NCBI GenBank assembly: GCA_001464545.1
Contig: LNFC01000009.1
Coordinates: forward strand, 51,826-115,825
Reading direction: 5' to 3'
Source: Acidobacteria bacterium Ga0077551
GTDB lineage: Bacteria; Pseudomonadota; Alphaproteobacteria; Caulobacterales; Hyphomonadaceae
DNA: 64,000 nt
Each line of letters opens with the position of its first letter. Position 1 is the stretch's first letter. Below the pieces are notes generated by a model, which was given only the letters and a program-made list of their open reading frames with translations, was not told the origin of the DNA and ran no database searches. Of the stretch, positions 1 to 8,487 are shown in pieces. The translations under genes and the position numbers were made by a program.

Positions 1-125
1 AAGTTTCAATCCTGATTGTTGGCGTTCGTGCCGTGCGCGTCGCCTCGGCCCCCCGATGGCCGGAGCCTTAGCCAAACACCTGCCTCGTTCAAGGCAAAAT
101 GCGCTGTATCAGGCGCTGGAGAGCG

Positions 126-857
126 TCAGAATGAAAATCCGGGCAGCGAATCAAAAGCCTTCTTCAGCGCTTCGCCCCAGCCGTTCGATATGGTCTGGTA
201 GTACGGGTCTTCGCCCTCGATCCGCTTGGACATCCCGAGACGCAGGGCGTCCCGGTCAATGACCTGCAGATCCAGCGGCAGGCCGACCGAGAGGTTGGCT
301 TTCACCGTGGAGTCGAAAGAAACAAGCAGCAGTTTCGCCGCGTCTTCGAAGCTCATCGCCTTGTTGTAGGCCCGTACGAGGATGGGCCGGCCATACTTCG
401 TCTCGCCGATCTGGAAGAAGGGCGTGTCTTCGCTCGCCTCGATGAAATTCCCTTCCGGGTAGATCATGAACAGGCGCGGCTCCATGCCCTTCACCTGCCC
501 GCCCAGGATGATTGTCGAGTTGAACGCCGAGTCCGCCTTTTGCCCGGTGGCCGAGTTGGAATGGATCACGTCCCGCAGCGTTTCGCCCACATAGCGCGCG
601 ATCTGGAACATCGTCGGCATCTCGAGGATCGACGGCCGGCGCTCGGACGGCGCCTTGGTGCGCTCCTCGAGGATGCTGACCACTGACTGCGTGGTCGCCA
701 GGTTTCCCGCCGTCATCAGCACAAGCGCCCGCTCCCCCGGCACCTGCCAGGTGAACAGCTTGCGAAAGCGCGAGACATTGTCGACCCCGGCATTGGTCCG
801 GGTATCGGACATGAAAACGAGGCCGCGATTGAGCTTTAGACCGACACAGTAAGTCAT
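126..857 (-). CDS. Anbu-type proteasome-like peptidase
   Basis: This is an Ntn-hydrolase of the proteasome/HslV superfamily, Anbu (ancestral beta subunit) branch. The protein starts Met-Thr-Tyr. After Met removal the N-terminal Thr would be the nucleophile, with Asp (SDTRTNAG segment, position 17 of the mature chain) and Lys (RFRKLF, position 32) at the spacing of proteasomal Thr1/Asp17/Lys33. At 243 residues it is the usual Anbu length. It is the last gene of a four-gene minus-strand operon (ATP-grasp, alpha-E, transglutaminase, Anbu), which is the known conserved Anbu neighbourhood. The family assembles into an open-ring, cytoplasmic peptidase whose physiological substrate is not established. 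A peptide made by the ATP-grasp and alpha-E partners is a plausible substrate, by inference only. HslV is less likely because of the operon and the extended C-terminus. Confidence 0.93.
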   Translation of the reverse strand: MTYCVGLKLNRGLVFMSDTRTNAGVDNVSRFRKLFTWQVPGERALVLMTAGNLATTQSVVSILEERTKAPSERRPSILEMPTMFQIARYVGETLRDVIHSNSATGQKADSAFNSTIILGGQVKGMEPRLFMIYPEGNFIEASEDTPFFQIGETKYGRPILVRAYNKAMSFEDAAKLLLVSFDSTVKANLSVGLPLDLQVIDRDALRLGMSKRIEGEDPYYQTISNGWGEALKKAFDSLPGFSF

Positions 858-884
858 GGGGCGAAGAACCGAGAGGCGGGTTTC

Positions 885-1688
885 TTATTGTTGTTGCACC
901 TGTATCGACACATCGAGCGATTCGCTCGCGGCGCCGAACCGCATGCCAGAAACGGGTGCGGCCTCCCGGTAGTCAAGTCCTGTCGCTACGCGAACGTAGC
1001 GGCTATCCGGAGAAATAGCATTCGAGATATCGAAACCAACCCAGCCGATGCTGTCGACATGGACCTCGGCCCAGGCATGGCCGGCATCCTGCTGGATCCG
1101 GTCGTTCATCATCAGGTAGCCGCCGGCATAGCGCGCCGGATAGCCGAGCAGCCGGGCCGCCGCGATGAATACGTGCGCATGGTCCTGGCAGACGCCGTGC
1201 CCCTTCTCGAGTGCGTCTTCGGCCTTGGTGTCGGCGTCCGTCCAGCCGGGTTCATACCGGATGGCGCCGCGCACCTGCTCCGCGATGGCATGCAGGCGCG
1301 CAAGATCGCCGTGCGAGCCGTCGGGCGCCGCCTTCGCCAGCTTGCGCAGCAGCGGACCCGGCCGTGTCAGCGGGGTGGACCGCTTGAACAGCCAGAGCGG
1401 CGTGAACCCGCGGTGCTGGCCGATCACACCCGCCCGGTCCTCAACGTCGACTTCACCTTCGCTCGCGATTGTCAGCGCCTTGGCGCCGGGATCGAGACTG
1501 ATCAGCTGGACCCAGTTGGCATTGTGGTCTTCGTATTCCGCCTCGATCCGGCCGCCTTCGATGACGTGCTTCCACCGCAGCACCGTCTGGCCGACGCGCG
1601 ACTTGGGCGTCTGGCGTAGCTGCAACAGGCCATACGACACGGGGCTCGTATAGCTGTAGTTCGAGGCATGGTTGATTTTCAGACGCAT
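885..1688 (-). CDS. Transglutaminase-like cysteine peptidase of the Anbu operon
   Basis: This 267-residue protein belongs to the bacterial transglutaminase-like family (COG1305). The N-terminal ~100 residues match the beta-rich transglutaminase N-domain (opening with MRLKINHAS). The papain-like core follows with Cys167 (HGVCQDH), His204 (GHAWAEV) and Asp220 (VGFDISN) as the visible catalytic triad. No signal peptide is seen, so it should be cytoplasmic. It starts 10 bases after the alpha-E gene stops, with a GAGGAAAG ribosome site, and ends 27 bases before Anbu. In related clusters this family is thought to cleave or form amide bonds on peptides. Here it probably works with the ATP-grasp and alpha-E proteins, but its chemistry has not been shown. 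Confidence 0.92.
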   Translation of the reverse strand: MRLKINHASNYSYTSPVSYGLLQLRQTPKSRVGQTVLRWKHVIEGGRIEAEYEDHNANWVQLISLDPGAKALTIASEGEVDVEDRAGVIGQHRGFTPLWLFKRSTPLTRPGPLLRKLAKAAPDGSHGDLARLHAIAEQVRGAIRYEPGWTDADTKAEDALEKGHGVCQDHAHVFIAAARLLGYPARYAGGYLMMNDRIQQDAGHAWAEVHVDSIGWVGFDISNAISPDSRYVRVATGLDYREAAPVSGMRFGAASESLDVSIQVQQQ

Positions 1689-1698
1689 CGATCTTTCC

Positions 1699-2640
1699 TC
1701 ATCTGTTGAATCGGAAGTCTTCCTCGACGAGGGCGGCGAGGGCGTTGTTGGACTGGATGAACTTGGTCAGGAATTCGTGCAGGCCGCGCTCCATCACCTG
1801 GTCGATGGTCAGCTCCTCCAGCTCGTCGCGCAGGCTCAGGGCGTAGTCGAGGCTCGGCCGCCGCACGCCGTAATCCGTGCACAGATGACCCAGGTTGCCG
1901 GCAATCTTGCGCAGGCAGTAGAGCAGCGAGCGCGGCATGCGCCGGTCAAGGATGAGGAAGTCGGCGATCGTCAGCGGACGCGTCTCCCCGCCATATAGCC
2001 ACCGGAACGAGCGCTCGGCCGACGCCGCGCGCAGGATCGTCTCCCACTGGACGTTATCCAGCGTCGTGCCAACCAGCTGCACTGAGGGCAGCAGGACATA
2101 ATATTTCACATCGAGGATCCGGGCGATATTGTCGGACCGCTCGACGAACGTGCCCACGCGCGCGAAATTGTAGATGTCGTTGCGCAGCATCGTGCCGACC
2201 GTTGCGCCCCGCACCAAGGCGCTCTGGTTGCGGATAAGGGTCAGCACATCCGGCAGGTCCGTCTCGCGGACCGGGCGCGCCAGCGCCGCCTTCAGCGTCA
2301 TCCAGGTCTCGTTGACCGCTTCCCACACTTCCCGCGTCAGCGCCGTGCGCACCAGTCGCGCATTGTTGCGGGCGGCTTCAGTCACCGAAATCACGCTGGA
2401 GCGGTTGGCCGGATCACGCAGCAGGAAATTGATCACGCTCGGCCCGTCGAACTTGCCGCCAGCGTCGAGGAAAGCTTTACGCGCCGAAGCCGTGTCGATG
2501 ATCGAGGCCCACTCGTCCTCGGCATGGTCGGAACGCGTCAGCGCGATACGGAATCCCGCATCCGCCAGACGCGCGGTGTTCTCCGCGCGCTCGAGATAGC
2601 GGTACATCCAGAACAGGCCGCCTGCGGTTTTGCCCAGCAT
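1699..2640 (-). CDS. Alpha-E domain protein
   Basis: This 313-residue, mostly helical protein has the alpha-E domain (COG2307). The N-terminus (MLGKTAGGLFWMYRYLERAENTARL, with W, YRYLERAE and R conserved) is diagnostic. The family has no assigned activity. It nearly always sits beside the circularly permuted ATP-grasp gene, sometimes fused to it, and beside a transglutaminase, as here. The gene starts 5 bases after the ATP-grasp stop codon, so the two are probably translationally coupled. Function inferred from context only: partner in an ATP-dependent peptide or amide ligation system linked to Anbu. Confidence 0.92.
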   Translation of the reverse strand: MLGKTAGGLFWMYRYLERAENTARLADAGFRIALTRSDHAEDEWASIIDTASARKAFLDAGGKFDGPSVINFLLRDPANRSSVISVTEAARNNARLVRTALTREVWEAVNETWMTLKAALARPVRETDLPDVLTLIRNQSALVRGATVGTMLRNDIYNFARVGTFVERSDNIARILDVKYYVLLPSVQLVGTTLDNVQWETILRAASAERSFRWLYGGETRPLTIADFLILDRRMPRSLLYCLRKIAGNLGHLCTDYGVRRPSLDYALSLRDELEELTIDQVMERGLHEFLTKFIQSNNALAALVEEDFRFNR

Positions 2641-2645
2641 CGCGC

Positions 2646-4073
2646 CTAGTCCTCCAGAACCCAGGTGTCTTTGGTGCCGCCGCCCTGGCTCGAATTGACG
2701 ACGAGGGACCCCTTCTTCAGCGCCACGCGCGTCAGCCCGCCCGGCGTAATCTCGATCCCGTCCGGCGACATCAGCACGAAGGGGCGCAGGTCTACATGCC
2801 GCGGCGCAAGACCGGCGCGCGTCAGGATCGGCACCGTCGAGAGCGCAAGGGTCGGCTGCGCGATGTAGTTGGAGGGCTTCGCCGCGAGCTTCGCGCGGAA
2901 CGCTTCCAGCTCCTTCTTAGAGGCCGCAGGCCCGACCAGCATGCCGTAGCCGCCGGAGCCATGCACTTCCTTGACGACCAGTTCGGCGAGATGCTCGAGC
3001 ACGTAGGCAAGCGAGGATGGCTCCGAACAGCGCCAGGTCGGCACGTTCTTCAGGATTGGTTTCTCGCCGGTGTAGAACTGCACGATGTCCGGCATGTAGG
3101 AGTAGATCGCCTTGTCATCGGCGATGCCGGTCCCGGGCGCGTTGGCAATCGTGATGCCGCCGGAGCGGTAGATATCCAGGATGCCCGGTACACCCAGGAA
3201 CGAGTCCGGGCGGAAGTTCAGTGGGTCGAGATAGTCATCATCGACGCGGCGGTAGAGCACATCGATCGGCGTATAGCCGAGCGTCGTGCGCATCGCGATC
3301 CGGCCGTCGACCACGCGCAGGTCATGCCCCTCGACCAGCTCCGCGCCCATCTGGTCGGCAAGAAACGCATGCTCGTAATACGCCGAGTTGTGGATGCCGG
3401 GTGTCAGCACCGCCACGACGGGCTTGCCCTTGCAGGCGGGCGGCGCGCAGGCCGACAGCGACCGGCGCAGCATCTTGGGATAGTCCGAGACCGGCCGTAC
3501 ACGGATCTTCGTGAACAGCTCCGGAAACATCTGCAACATCGTTTCCCGGTTCTCCAGCATGTACGAGACACCGGACGGCGTGCGGGCATTGTCCTCCAGC
3601 ACGAAGAACTCGTTCTCGCTGGTGCGCACGAGGTCCACCCCGACGATATGGGTAAAGACCCCGCCGGGCGGCGAGACACCCAGCATCTTCGGCAGGAAAG
3701 CGTCGTTGTTCTCGATCAGCGCCGCCGGCACGCGGCCCGCCCGCAGGATTTCCTGGCGGTGATAGATGTCGTGCAGGAAGGCGTTGATCGCGCGGACACG
3801 CTGCTCGATGCCCTTGGTGAGACGTGCCCATTCCTTGGCCGAGATGATGCGCGGCACGATGTCGAACGGGATCAGCCGCTCGTCGGCGTCCGCCGCGCCA
3901 TAGACGTTGAAGGTGATCCCGGTGCGCCGGAAGAAGCTTTCCGCCTCACGGGCCTTGCGCCGCAACCGCTCGGGCGGCTCGCCCGCAAACCAGTCACCAT
4001 ACCGGGCGTAAGGCGCGCGAGGCCGCTCGCCGCCCCCATCCATCTCATTGAAAAACGTCGGAGTTTCTCCCAT
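2646..4073 (-). CDS. Circularly permuted type 2 ATP-grasp protein
   Basis: This is a COG2308 ATP-grasp enzyme of about 475 residues. Family-typical segments are visible: an N-terminal helical region, RAINAFLHDIYHRQEILRAG, GVDLVRTSENEFFVLEDNARTPSGVSYMLENR, and a C-terminal VKEVHGSGGYGM glycine loop followed by FVL and GGLTRVAL. ATP-grasp enzymes join a carboxylate to an amine through an acyl-phosphate; the substrate of this subfamily is unknown. The ATG at 4073 is preferred over an in-frame GTG nine bases upstream because AAGG lies about 8 bases before it. It is the first gene of the Anbu operon; its promoter should lie in the short gap up to 4197. Confidence 0.93.
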   Translation of the reverse strand: MGETPTFFNEMDGGGERPRAPYARYGDWFAGEPPERLRRKAREAESFFRRTGITFNVYGAADADERLIPFDIVPRIISAKEWARLTKGIEQRVRAINAFLHDIYHRQEILRAGRVPAALIENNDAFLPKMLGVSPPGGVFTHIVGVDLVRTSENEFFVLEDNARTPSGVSYMLENRETMLQMFPELFTKIRVRPVSDYPKMLRRSLSACAPPACKGKPVVAVLTPGIHNSAYYEHAFLADQMGAELVEGHDLRVVDGRIAMRTTLGYTPIDVLYRRVDDDYLDPLNFRPDSFLGVPGILDIYRSGGITIANAPGTGIADDKAIYSYMPDIVQFYTGEKPILKNVPTWRCSEPSSLAYVLEHLAELVVKEVHGSGGYGMLVGPAASKKELEAFRAKLAAKPSNYIAQPTLALSTVPILTRAGLAPRHVDLRPFVLMSPDGIEITPGGLTRVALKKGSLVVNSSQGGGTKDTWVLED

Positions 4074-4197
4074 GCGGGCCACCTTACCGGGGATTCACGG
4101 CTGCTCAACGGCCTTCGCCTGCGAGGCACAGTCGGGGCGACCCTGCCCCATCACCGGGCAAACCACCAGAAAGTGTGCCCGAAAATGTGGCAACACC

Positions 4198-6024
4198 TTA
4201 AGGCGCGACCGGAACGAGCGGCCAGAAGATCGGAATCACGAAGGCGGCCACCCCCACAAAGATCCAGTTGAGCGGCGATCCGAACCGCACGAAATCCATG
4301 AACTTGTACCCGCCCGCGCGGTAGACCAGCGTGTTGGTCTGGTAACCGATGGGCGTCGCGAAGCTGGCGCTGGCGGCGAACATCACGGCCACAACGAAGG
4401 GGCGCGGATCAATCCCGATGGCTTCGGCAAGACCGATGGCGAGGGGCGTGATCAGGATCGCCGCTGCGTTGTTGCTCATCACCTCCGTCACGATGGACGT
4501 GAACGCGTAGACAATGACCAGCAAAACCAACGGCCCGAAGCCTGACGAAACCATTCCGAGGAAACCAACCACAAGATCGGCCGTCCCGGTCTTCTCCAGC
4601 GCGATGCCGAGCGCCAGCATGCCGAAGATCAGCATCAGGATATCCCACTGGATCGACTGATACGCCTCCTGGTGATCGAGGCACCCGAACGCCACGACCG
4701 CCGTGGCGGCGATCAGGGCGAGACCGGCGATGGGCATCAGTTCGAACGCGGCAAGCCCCATCACGAGCAGTACAGCGCCGACGGCAATCGGGGCCTTGTC
4801 GCGGCGGATGGCGCGCTCGGTGCTTTCCGTGAGGTTGTTGAGCACGCCGTCCTCGAACATCTGGCGCATCCCGCTGGGCGGGCCTTCGATCAGCACCGTG
4901 TCGCCGATCTCGAAGCGCAGCTCGTCAATCTGGCGTGCCATGTTCTCGCCGCGGCGATGGATGGCGAGAACGTAGACGCCATAAAGGCGGGCAAGACCAA
5001 GCCCCGCCAGACGGCGGCCGACGAGGCGCGACTGCGGTCCGATCACGCCTTCCATCACCACCGTTTCGGTCGTCTGCACCGGCTCGAACGAGGCCGGCGC
5101 ATTCGCCTGCGCCCCCAGCGCCACATTGCCCGCTTCCTTGAGCGTCAGCATCTCGGACACCGGCGAACGCAGCACCATACGGTCGCCCGCCTGCAGCACG
5201 ATGGCCTTCAGGTTGTTGCGAAGCGACAGGCCTTCGCGGAACACGTCGATGACCGTGAAGCCCTTCTCCACCGTGAAGCCCGTCTCGGCGACGGTCTTGC
5301 CGATCAGGTCGGAATTCAGCGGGATCAGGATCTGCGCGACGAACCGGCGCTCCTTCTGGTCCGGCAGCATCGAGGACAGCGACTCGCGGTTCGGCAGAAG
5401 GAACGGGCCAAGGATCGCGGTGTAGAGAATCCCGACGCCGGCGAACATCAGCCCTGCCAGCGTGATCTCGAACATCCCGAACGCCGCCATGCCCTGCTGC
5501 TGCGCCACGCCGTCCACGATGATGTTGGTGGACGTGCCGATCAGCGTCGTCGTCCCGCCAAAAATCGCCGCGAAGGAAAGAGGAATAAGCAGCTTCGAAG
5601 GCGAAACATTGATCGCCCGTGCGAGACGGATTGCGACCGGAATGAGAATGATCACCACAGGCGTATTGTTGATAAAGGCCGAAAGCAGCACCACGCCGAG
5701 CATCAGCGCAATCACCGCCAGCGTCGGCGAACCCTGCTGCGCAAGTGTCGCCACCTTTCGCCCGACCCAGTCGATCACGCCGGTACGTTCCAGCGCCGCC
5801 GAGAGCACGAACATCGCCCCCACCGTAATGGGTGCCGCATTCGAGAAGACAGACAGGGTATCGCCGACGGTCAGGATACCCGTCAGCATCAGCGCGCCCA
5901 TGGCCAGCAAGGCCACCACATCCGACGGAACTTTCTCGCGCACGAACCCGAAGAACACGAAAACGACAAGCACCAGCACGAAGCCGATCTGGAAGGCCGA
6001 GCTTTCAAGGATCGGTGCGAGCAT
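4198..6024 (-). CDS. SLC13-type anion permease with central TrkA-C domains
   Basis: This is an inner-membrane transporter of the SLC13/DASS or ArsB-NhaD (ion transporter) superfamily, 608 residues from the ATG at 6024. The N-terminal half has several hydrophobic helices and the motif NNTPVVIILIPVA. The centre (about residues 205-400) is soluble and holds two RCK_C/TrkA_C-like domains. The C-terminal half mirrors the first and carries SNNAAAILITPLAIG. This layout is typical of bacterial sulfate or dicarboxylate/sodium symporters. An in-frame TTG at 6084 would add 20 residues that do not look like a membrane start, so it was not used. It is divergent from the methyltransferase gene. The transported ion cannot be read from the sequence. 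Confidence 0.9.
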   Translation of the reverse strand: MLAPILESSAFQIGFVLVLVVFVFFGFVREKVPSDVVALLAMGALMLTGILTVGDTLSVFSNAAPITVGAMFVLSAALERTGVIDWVGRKVATLAQQGSPTLAVIALMLGVVLLSAFINNTPVVIILIPVAIRLARAINVSPSKLLIPLSFAAIFGGTTTLIGTSTNIIVDGVAQQQGMAAFGMFEITLAGLMFAGVGILYTAILGPFLLPNRESLSSMLPDQKERRFVAQILIPLNSDLIGKTVAETGFTVEKGFTVIDVFREGLSLRNNLKAIVLQAGDRMVLRSPVSEMLTLKEAGNVALGAQANAPASFEPVQTTETVVMEGVIGPQSRLVGRRLAGLGLARLYGVYVLAIHRRGENMARQIDELRFEIGDTVLIEGPPSGMRQMFEDGVLNNLTESTERAIRRDKAPIAVGAVLLVMGLAAFELMPIAGLALIAATAVVAFGCLDHQEAYQSIQWDILMLIFGMLALGIALEKTGTADLVVGFLGMVSSGFGPLVLLVIVYAFTSIVTEVMSNNAAAILITPLAIGLAEAIGIDPRPFVVAVMFAASASFATPIGYQTNTLVYRAGGYKFMDFVRFGSPLNWIFVGVAAFVIPIFWPLVPVAP

Positions 6025-6134
6025 GAGGGGTCCGGCTGCCGTTGACGCAGCCGCCACAGAACCCCGAACCGCGCCGCAGTGCAACTGGTTCAGACTTCTG
6101 CGATATGCGGCGGCGTATAAGCAAAGGAGTCCGG

Positions 6135-6842
6135 ATGCAGCCGCAAGATGAGGAATGTCAGTTGCGCCTCTCCCCTGACCTGCAGCGGATGACAGATTTC
6201 GTGCGGGCGAACACGCGCCTGATGGACGTGCCCGGCCTGAGTCTGACCCAATCCGGCGTGCCCCGTACCATGCAGCTTTGGCTGGCCGACGAGATCACGC
6301 CGATCTGGACGGCGACCGAAGCGGGCCTCGCATCAACCGGCATCGATCCCCCCTTCTGGGCCTTCCCCTGGGCAGGCGGTCAGGCCGTCGCCCGCCTCGT
6401 GCTCGATAGGCCTGAGATCGTGCGCGGCCAACGCGTGCTTGATATCGCATCCGGCAGCGGCCTGATCGCCATCGCCGCCGCCAGCGCGGGCGCCGCACAT
6501 GTCCTCGCGAACGACATAGACCCGCTTTGCGAAGCCGCCCTCGCGCTGAACACGCACGCAAATGGCGTGACCGCCCAATGGCTCGGCGGAAACCTTCTGG
6601 ACCACGCCGTCCCGGACGTGGACGTCATCCTCGCCGGCGACATCTTTTACCAGAAACAGATGGCCGACCAGTTTCTCGCCTGGCTCGGCAAAGCCGTTGA
6701 GCAAGGCATCAACGTCTACGCCGGAGATCCCGGCCGGGCCTATGCGCCGGACGGCCGCGCGCCCCTCGCCGAATACGACATCGACACCACCTTCGACCTC
6801 GAAGGCGTCGCCTCGCGGCGCGCGCGCGTCTGGAAACTCTGA
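6135..6842 (+). CDS. Class I SAM methyltransferase, ETF-beta lysine methyltransferase-like
   Basis: This 235-residue protein has a seven-strand class I methyltransferase fold. Motif I is VLDIASGSGLIAIAAA, followed by an acidic loop (ANDID). The preceding DPPFWAFPWAGGQA segment is characteristic of the METTL20/bacterial ETF-beta lysine methyltransferase group (DPYW-type motif), and DVILAGDIFYQ corresponds to motif IV. The ATG at 6135 has a strong AAAGGAG site at 6123-6129; an upstream in-frame start at 6042 would overlap the divergent permease start. The family methylates lysines of electron-transfer flavoprotein beta or ribosomal protein L7/L12. The exact substrate here is inferred. Confidence 0.85.
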   Translation: MQPQDEECQLRLSPDLQRMTDFVRANTRLMDVPGLSLTQSGVPRTMQLWLADEITPIWTATEAGLASTGIDPPFWAFPWAGGQAVARLVLDRPEIVRGQRVLDIASGSGLIAIAAASAGAAHVLANDIDPLCEAALALNTHANGVTAQWLGGNLLDHAVPDVDVILAGDIFYQKQMADQFLAWLGKAVEQGINVYAGDPGRAYAPDGRAPLAEYDIDTTFDLEGVASRRARVWKL

Positions 6843-6868
6843 GCCAGCGCGTTACGCCGCGCCGAAGA

Positions 6869-7234
6869 TCACTCTTCGTCGACCTCGGCGCCCATGCAGC
6901 GCCGAACCAGCGTCCCGCTGGCCTCGCCGCTGTCGGAAAAATCGACGTTCCACGCGTCCGCGCAAACCCCGTCCATCACCGCGCGAGTGCAATAGGCATT
7001 CGCCTCGTCACAACTGAACCCCTGCGAGACGAGGTCCTGCATGATCTCCGCGGCCGGCAGGCCGCCCGCGTAACGCGCTGCAACCGAACGCGAGAAGCCG
7101 GTATTGTCGCCGTCGCCGCTGGTCTTGCCCTTCTCCGAAAGGTCGAGCGCAGGTTTTGCGCCTTCCGTCAGGGCTTCCCCGGCCGCGCAAGCTGCCAGGA
7201 CCAAAGAAACCAAGGCTATTCCGATCCGTCTCAT
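6869..7234 (-). CDS. Small secreted or lipoprotein-like protein, function unknown
   Basis: This 121-residue protein begins MRRIGIALVSLVLAACAAGEA, a short lipoprotein-type signal with the lipobox LAAC (Cys16). The mature part is acidic and has four further cysteines (SCDEANAYC, DGVC, RRC), which could form periplasmic disulfides. GGAGGGGAC lies just upstream of the ATG at 7234; longer upstream reading adds a non-signal sequence and was discarded. I do not recognise a family. It sits alone between the convergent methyltransferase gene and the tRNAs. Confidence 0.75.
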   Translation of the reverse strand: MRRIGIALVSLVLAACAAGEALTEGAKPALDLSEKGKTSGDGDNTGFSRSVAARYAGGLPAAEIMQDLVSQGFSCDEANAYCTRAVMDGVCADAWNVDFSDSGEASGTLVRRCMGAEVDEE

Positions 7235-7331
7235 CACAAAGTCCCCTCCAGTCAGCCTGGAGACTGTGCCTTGCGGCGTCGCGCGATGTCCAGAGCCTGT
7301 CGCAGGACAGAAGACTCGGCGGCTGGATGGC

Positions 7332-7405
7332 TGGAGCGGGTACACGGGATCGAACCGAGATAGCTAGCTTGGAAGGCTAGTGCATTACCATTATGCTATA
7401 CCCGC
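7332..7405 (-). tRNA. tRNA-Gly (anticodon TCC)
   Basis: On the minus strand the acceptor arm GCGGGTA pairs with TACCCGC. The anticodon arm is CTAGC-CTTCCAA-GCTAG with anticodon TCC, the T arm contains GGTTCGATCC, and the 3' end is encoded as TCCA. The length is 74 nt including CCA. It lies directly downstream of tRNA-Tyr, the same order as tyrU-glyT in enterobacteria, though no tuf gene follows here. Confidence 0.96.
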
Positions 7406-7442
7406 CCGGCTGGGCCACGTTGCGCAGGCGGCGCTGGCGGGG

Positions 7443-7527
7443 TGGTGGAGGGAGCTGGATTCGAACCAGCGTACGCTAGGCGACCAGATTTACAGTCTGG
7501 CGGATTTAACCACTCTCCCATCCCTCC
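7443..7527 (-). tRNA. tRNA-Tyr (anticodon GTA)
   Basis: This is a class II tRNA with a long variable arm, 85 nt with an encoded CCA. The acceptor GGAGGGA pairs with TCCCTCC. The anticodon arm is CCAGA-CTGTAAA-TCTGG with anticodon GTA, and the T arm contains GGTTCGAATCC. It is transcribed upstream of tRNA-Gly and likely shares its transcript, with 37 nt between them. Confidence 0.96.
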
Positions 7528-7631
7528 ACGGGACCCGCGCCAACGCCGTTTGACGCCGCCGCGCCAGCGCTTCAAAAGGGCTTTTCCAAACCCCGATCCA
7601 CGCCGGAAGCGGCCTTATAAGGATGAACCTC

Positions 7632-8447
7632 ATGGCGCGCAACCATGCAAAACGGCCCGGCAACCGGCCCCCAGGCCCTCCGGGCGCACGGCCCGGCCCC
7701 GCCAATTTCGCCCGTCCCGAGCGCGAAAAGGAAGGCGGGCCCGTCTGGCTGTGGGGCACGCATGCCGTGCTGGCCGCCCTCGCCAACCCTGACCGGCAGT
7801 TCCTGCAATTCGTCGCCACGGAGAACGCGGCGGAGCGCCTGCCGAAGCTGCCTCTCTCACCGCAGATCATCACCGGCAAGGAACTCGACCAGCGCCTGCC
7901 GCCCGGCGCGGTGCACCAGGGCATCGCCATCAAGGCCGAGCCGCTGGAGGCCGTCGCCCTCGAAGACCTGATCGCCGAAGGCGCCACGCGCATCGCGGTG
8001 CTCGACCAGGTCTCCGATCCGCACAATCTCGGGGCGGTCTTTCGTTCCGCTGCAGCCTTCGGATTTACCGGCCTCGTCCTGCAGACCCGGCATGCGCCGC
8101 CGATTTCCGGCGTCGTGGCGAAGAGCGCCGCCGGCGCCGTCGAAACGGTCAACGAAGTGCGCACCGTCAATATCGCGCGGGCACTGGAACAGCTGGGTGA
8201 AGCCGGCTTCCACACCGTCGGCCTCGCCGGCGAAAGCACGCGGCCGCTCGACCTGGCGGTGAAAGGCGCGGCGAAAGTCGCCATCGTCCTGGGCGCCGAA
8301 GGCTCCGGACTGCGCCCAGCCGTTGCAAACGCCTGCGCGGAACTGGCTCGCATCCCCATCGCGGCAGCGATGGAGAGCCTCAACGTGTCAAATGCTGCCG
8401 CAATTGCCTTCTATGAGGCGAGCCGCGGCAGTTTTCCCGCCGCCTGA
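7632..8447 (+). CDS. rlmB: 23S rRNA (guanosine-2'-O)-methyltransferase RlmB-like (SpoU family)
   Basis: This SPOUT-fold RNA 2'-O-ribose methyltransferase is predicted to modify G2251 of 23S rRNA. A Pro/Arg-rich N-terminal tail (about 40 residues) precedes the SpoU substrate-binding domain (WLWGTHAVLAAL). The catalytic knot domain then carries motif 1 (DPHNLGAVFRSAAAFG), motif 2 (IVLGAEGSGL) and motif 3 (ESLNVSNAAAIAFYE). ATG 7632 is preferred because AAGG lies 9 bases upstream; an ATG at 7623 overlaps that site. The gene is divergent from the two tRNAs. Confidence 0.93.
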   Translation: MARNHAKRPGNRPPGPPGARPGPANFARPEREKEGGPVWLWGTHAVLAALANPDRQFLQFVATENAAERLPKLPLSPQIITGKELDQRLPPGAVHQGIAIKAEPLEAVALEDLIAEGATRIAVLDQVSDPHNLGAVFRSAAAFGFTGLVLQTRHAPPISGVVAKSAAGAVETVNEVRTVNIARALEQLGEAGFHTVGLAGESTRPLDLAVKGAAKVAIVLGAEGSGLRPAVANACAELARIPIAAAMESLNVSNAAAIAFYEASRGSFPAA

Positions 8448-8487
8448 ACGTCTGCTAGACTGATCGCTACTACCGGGGAGACCAACC

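Noticed and set aside
1..125. Short plus-strand ORFs at the left edge
   Set aside because: They run into the antisense of the Anbu gene and show no recognisable start signal or motif; the left 125 bases hold no gene I can support.
2796..4271. 491-codon plus-strand open frame
   Set aside because: It is the reverse of the ATP-grasp gene; composition (Arg/His/Gln-rich) is typical of GC-rich antisense frames.
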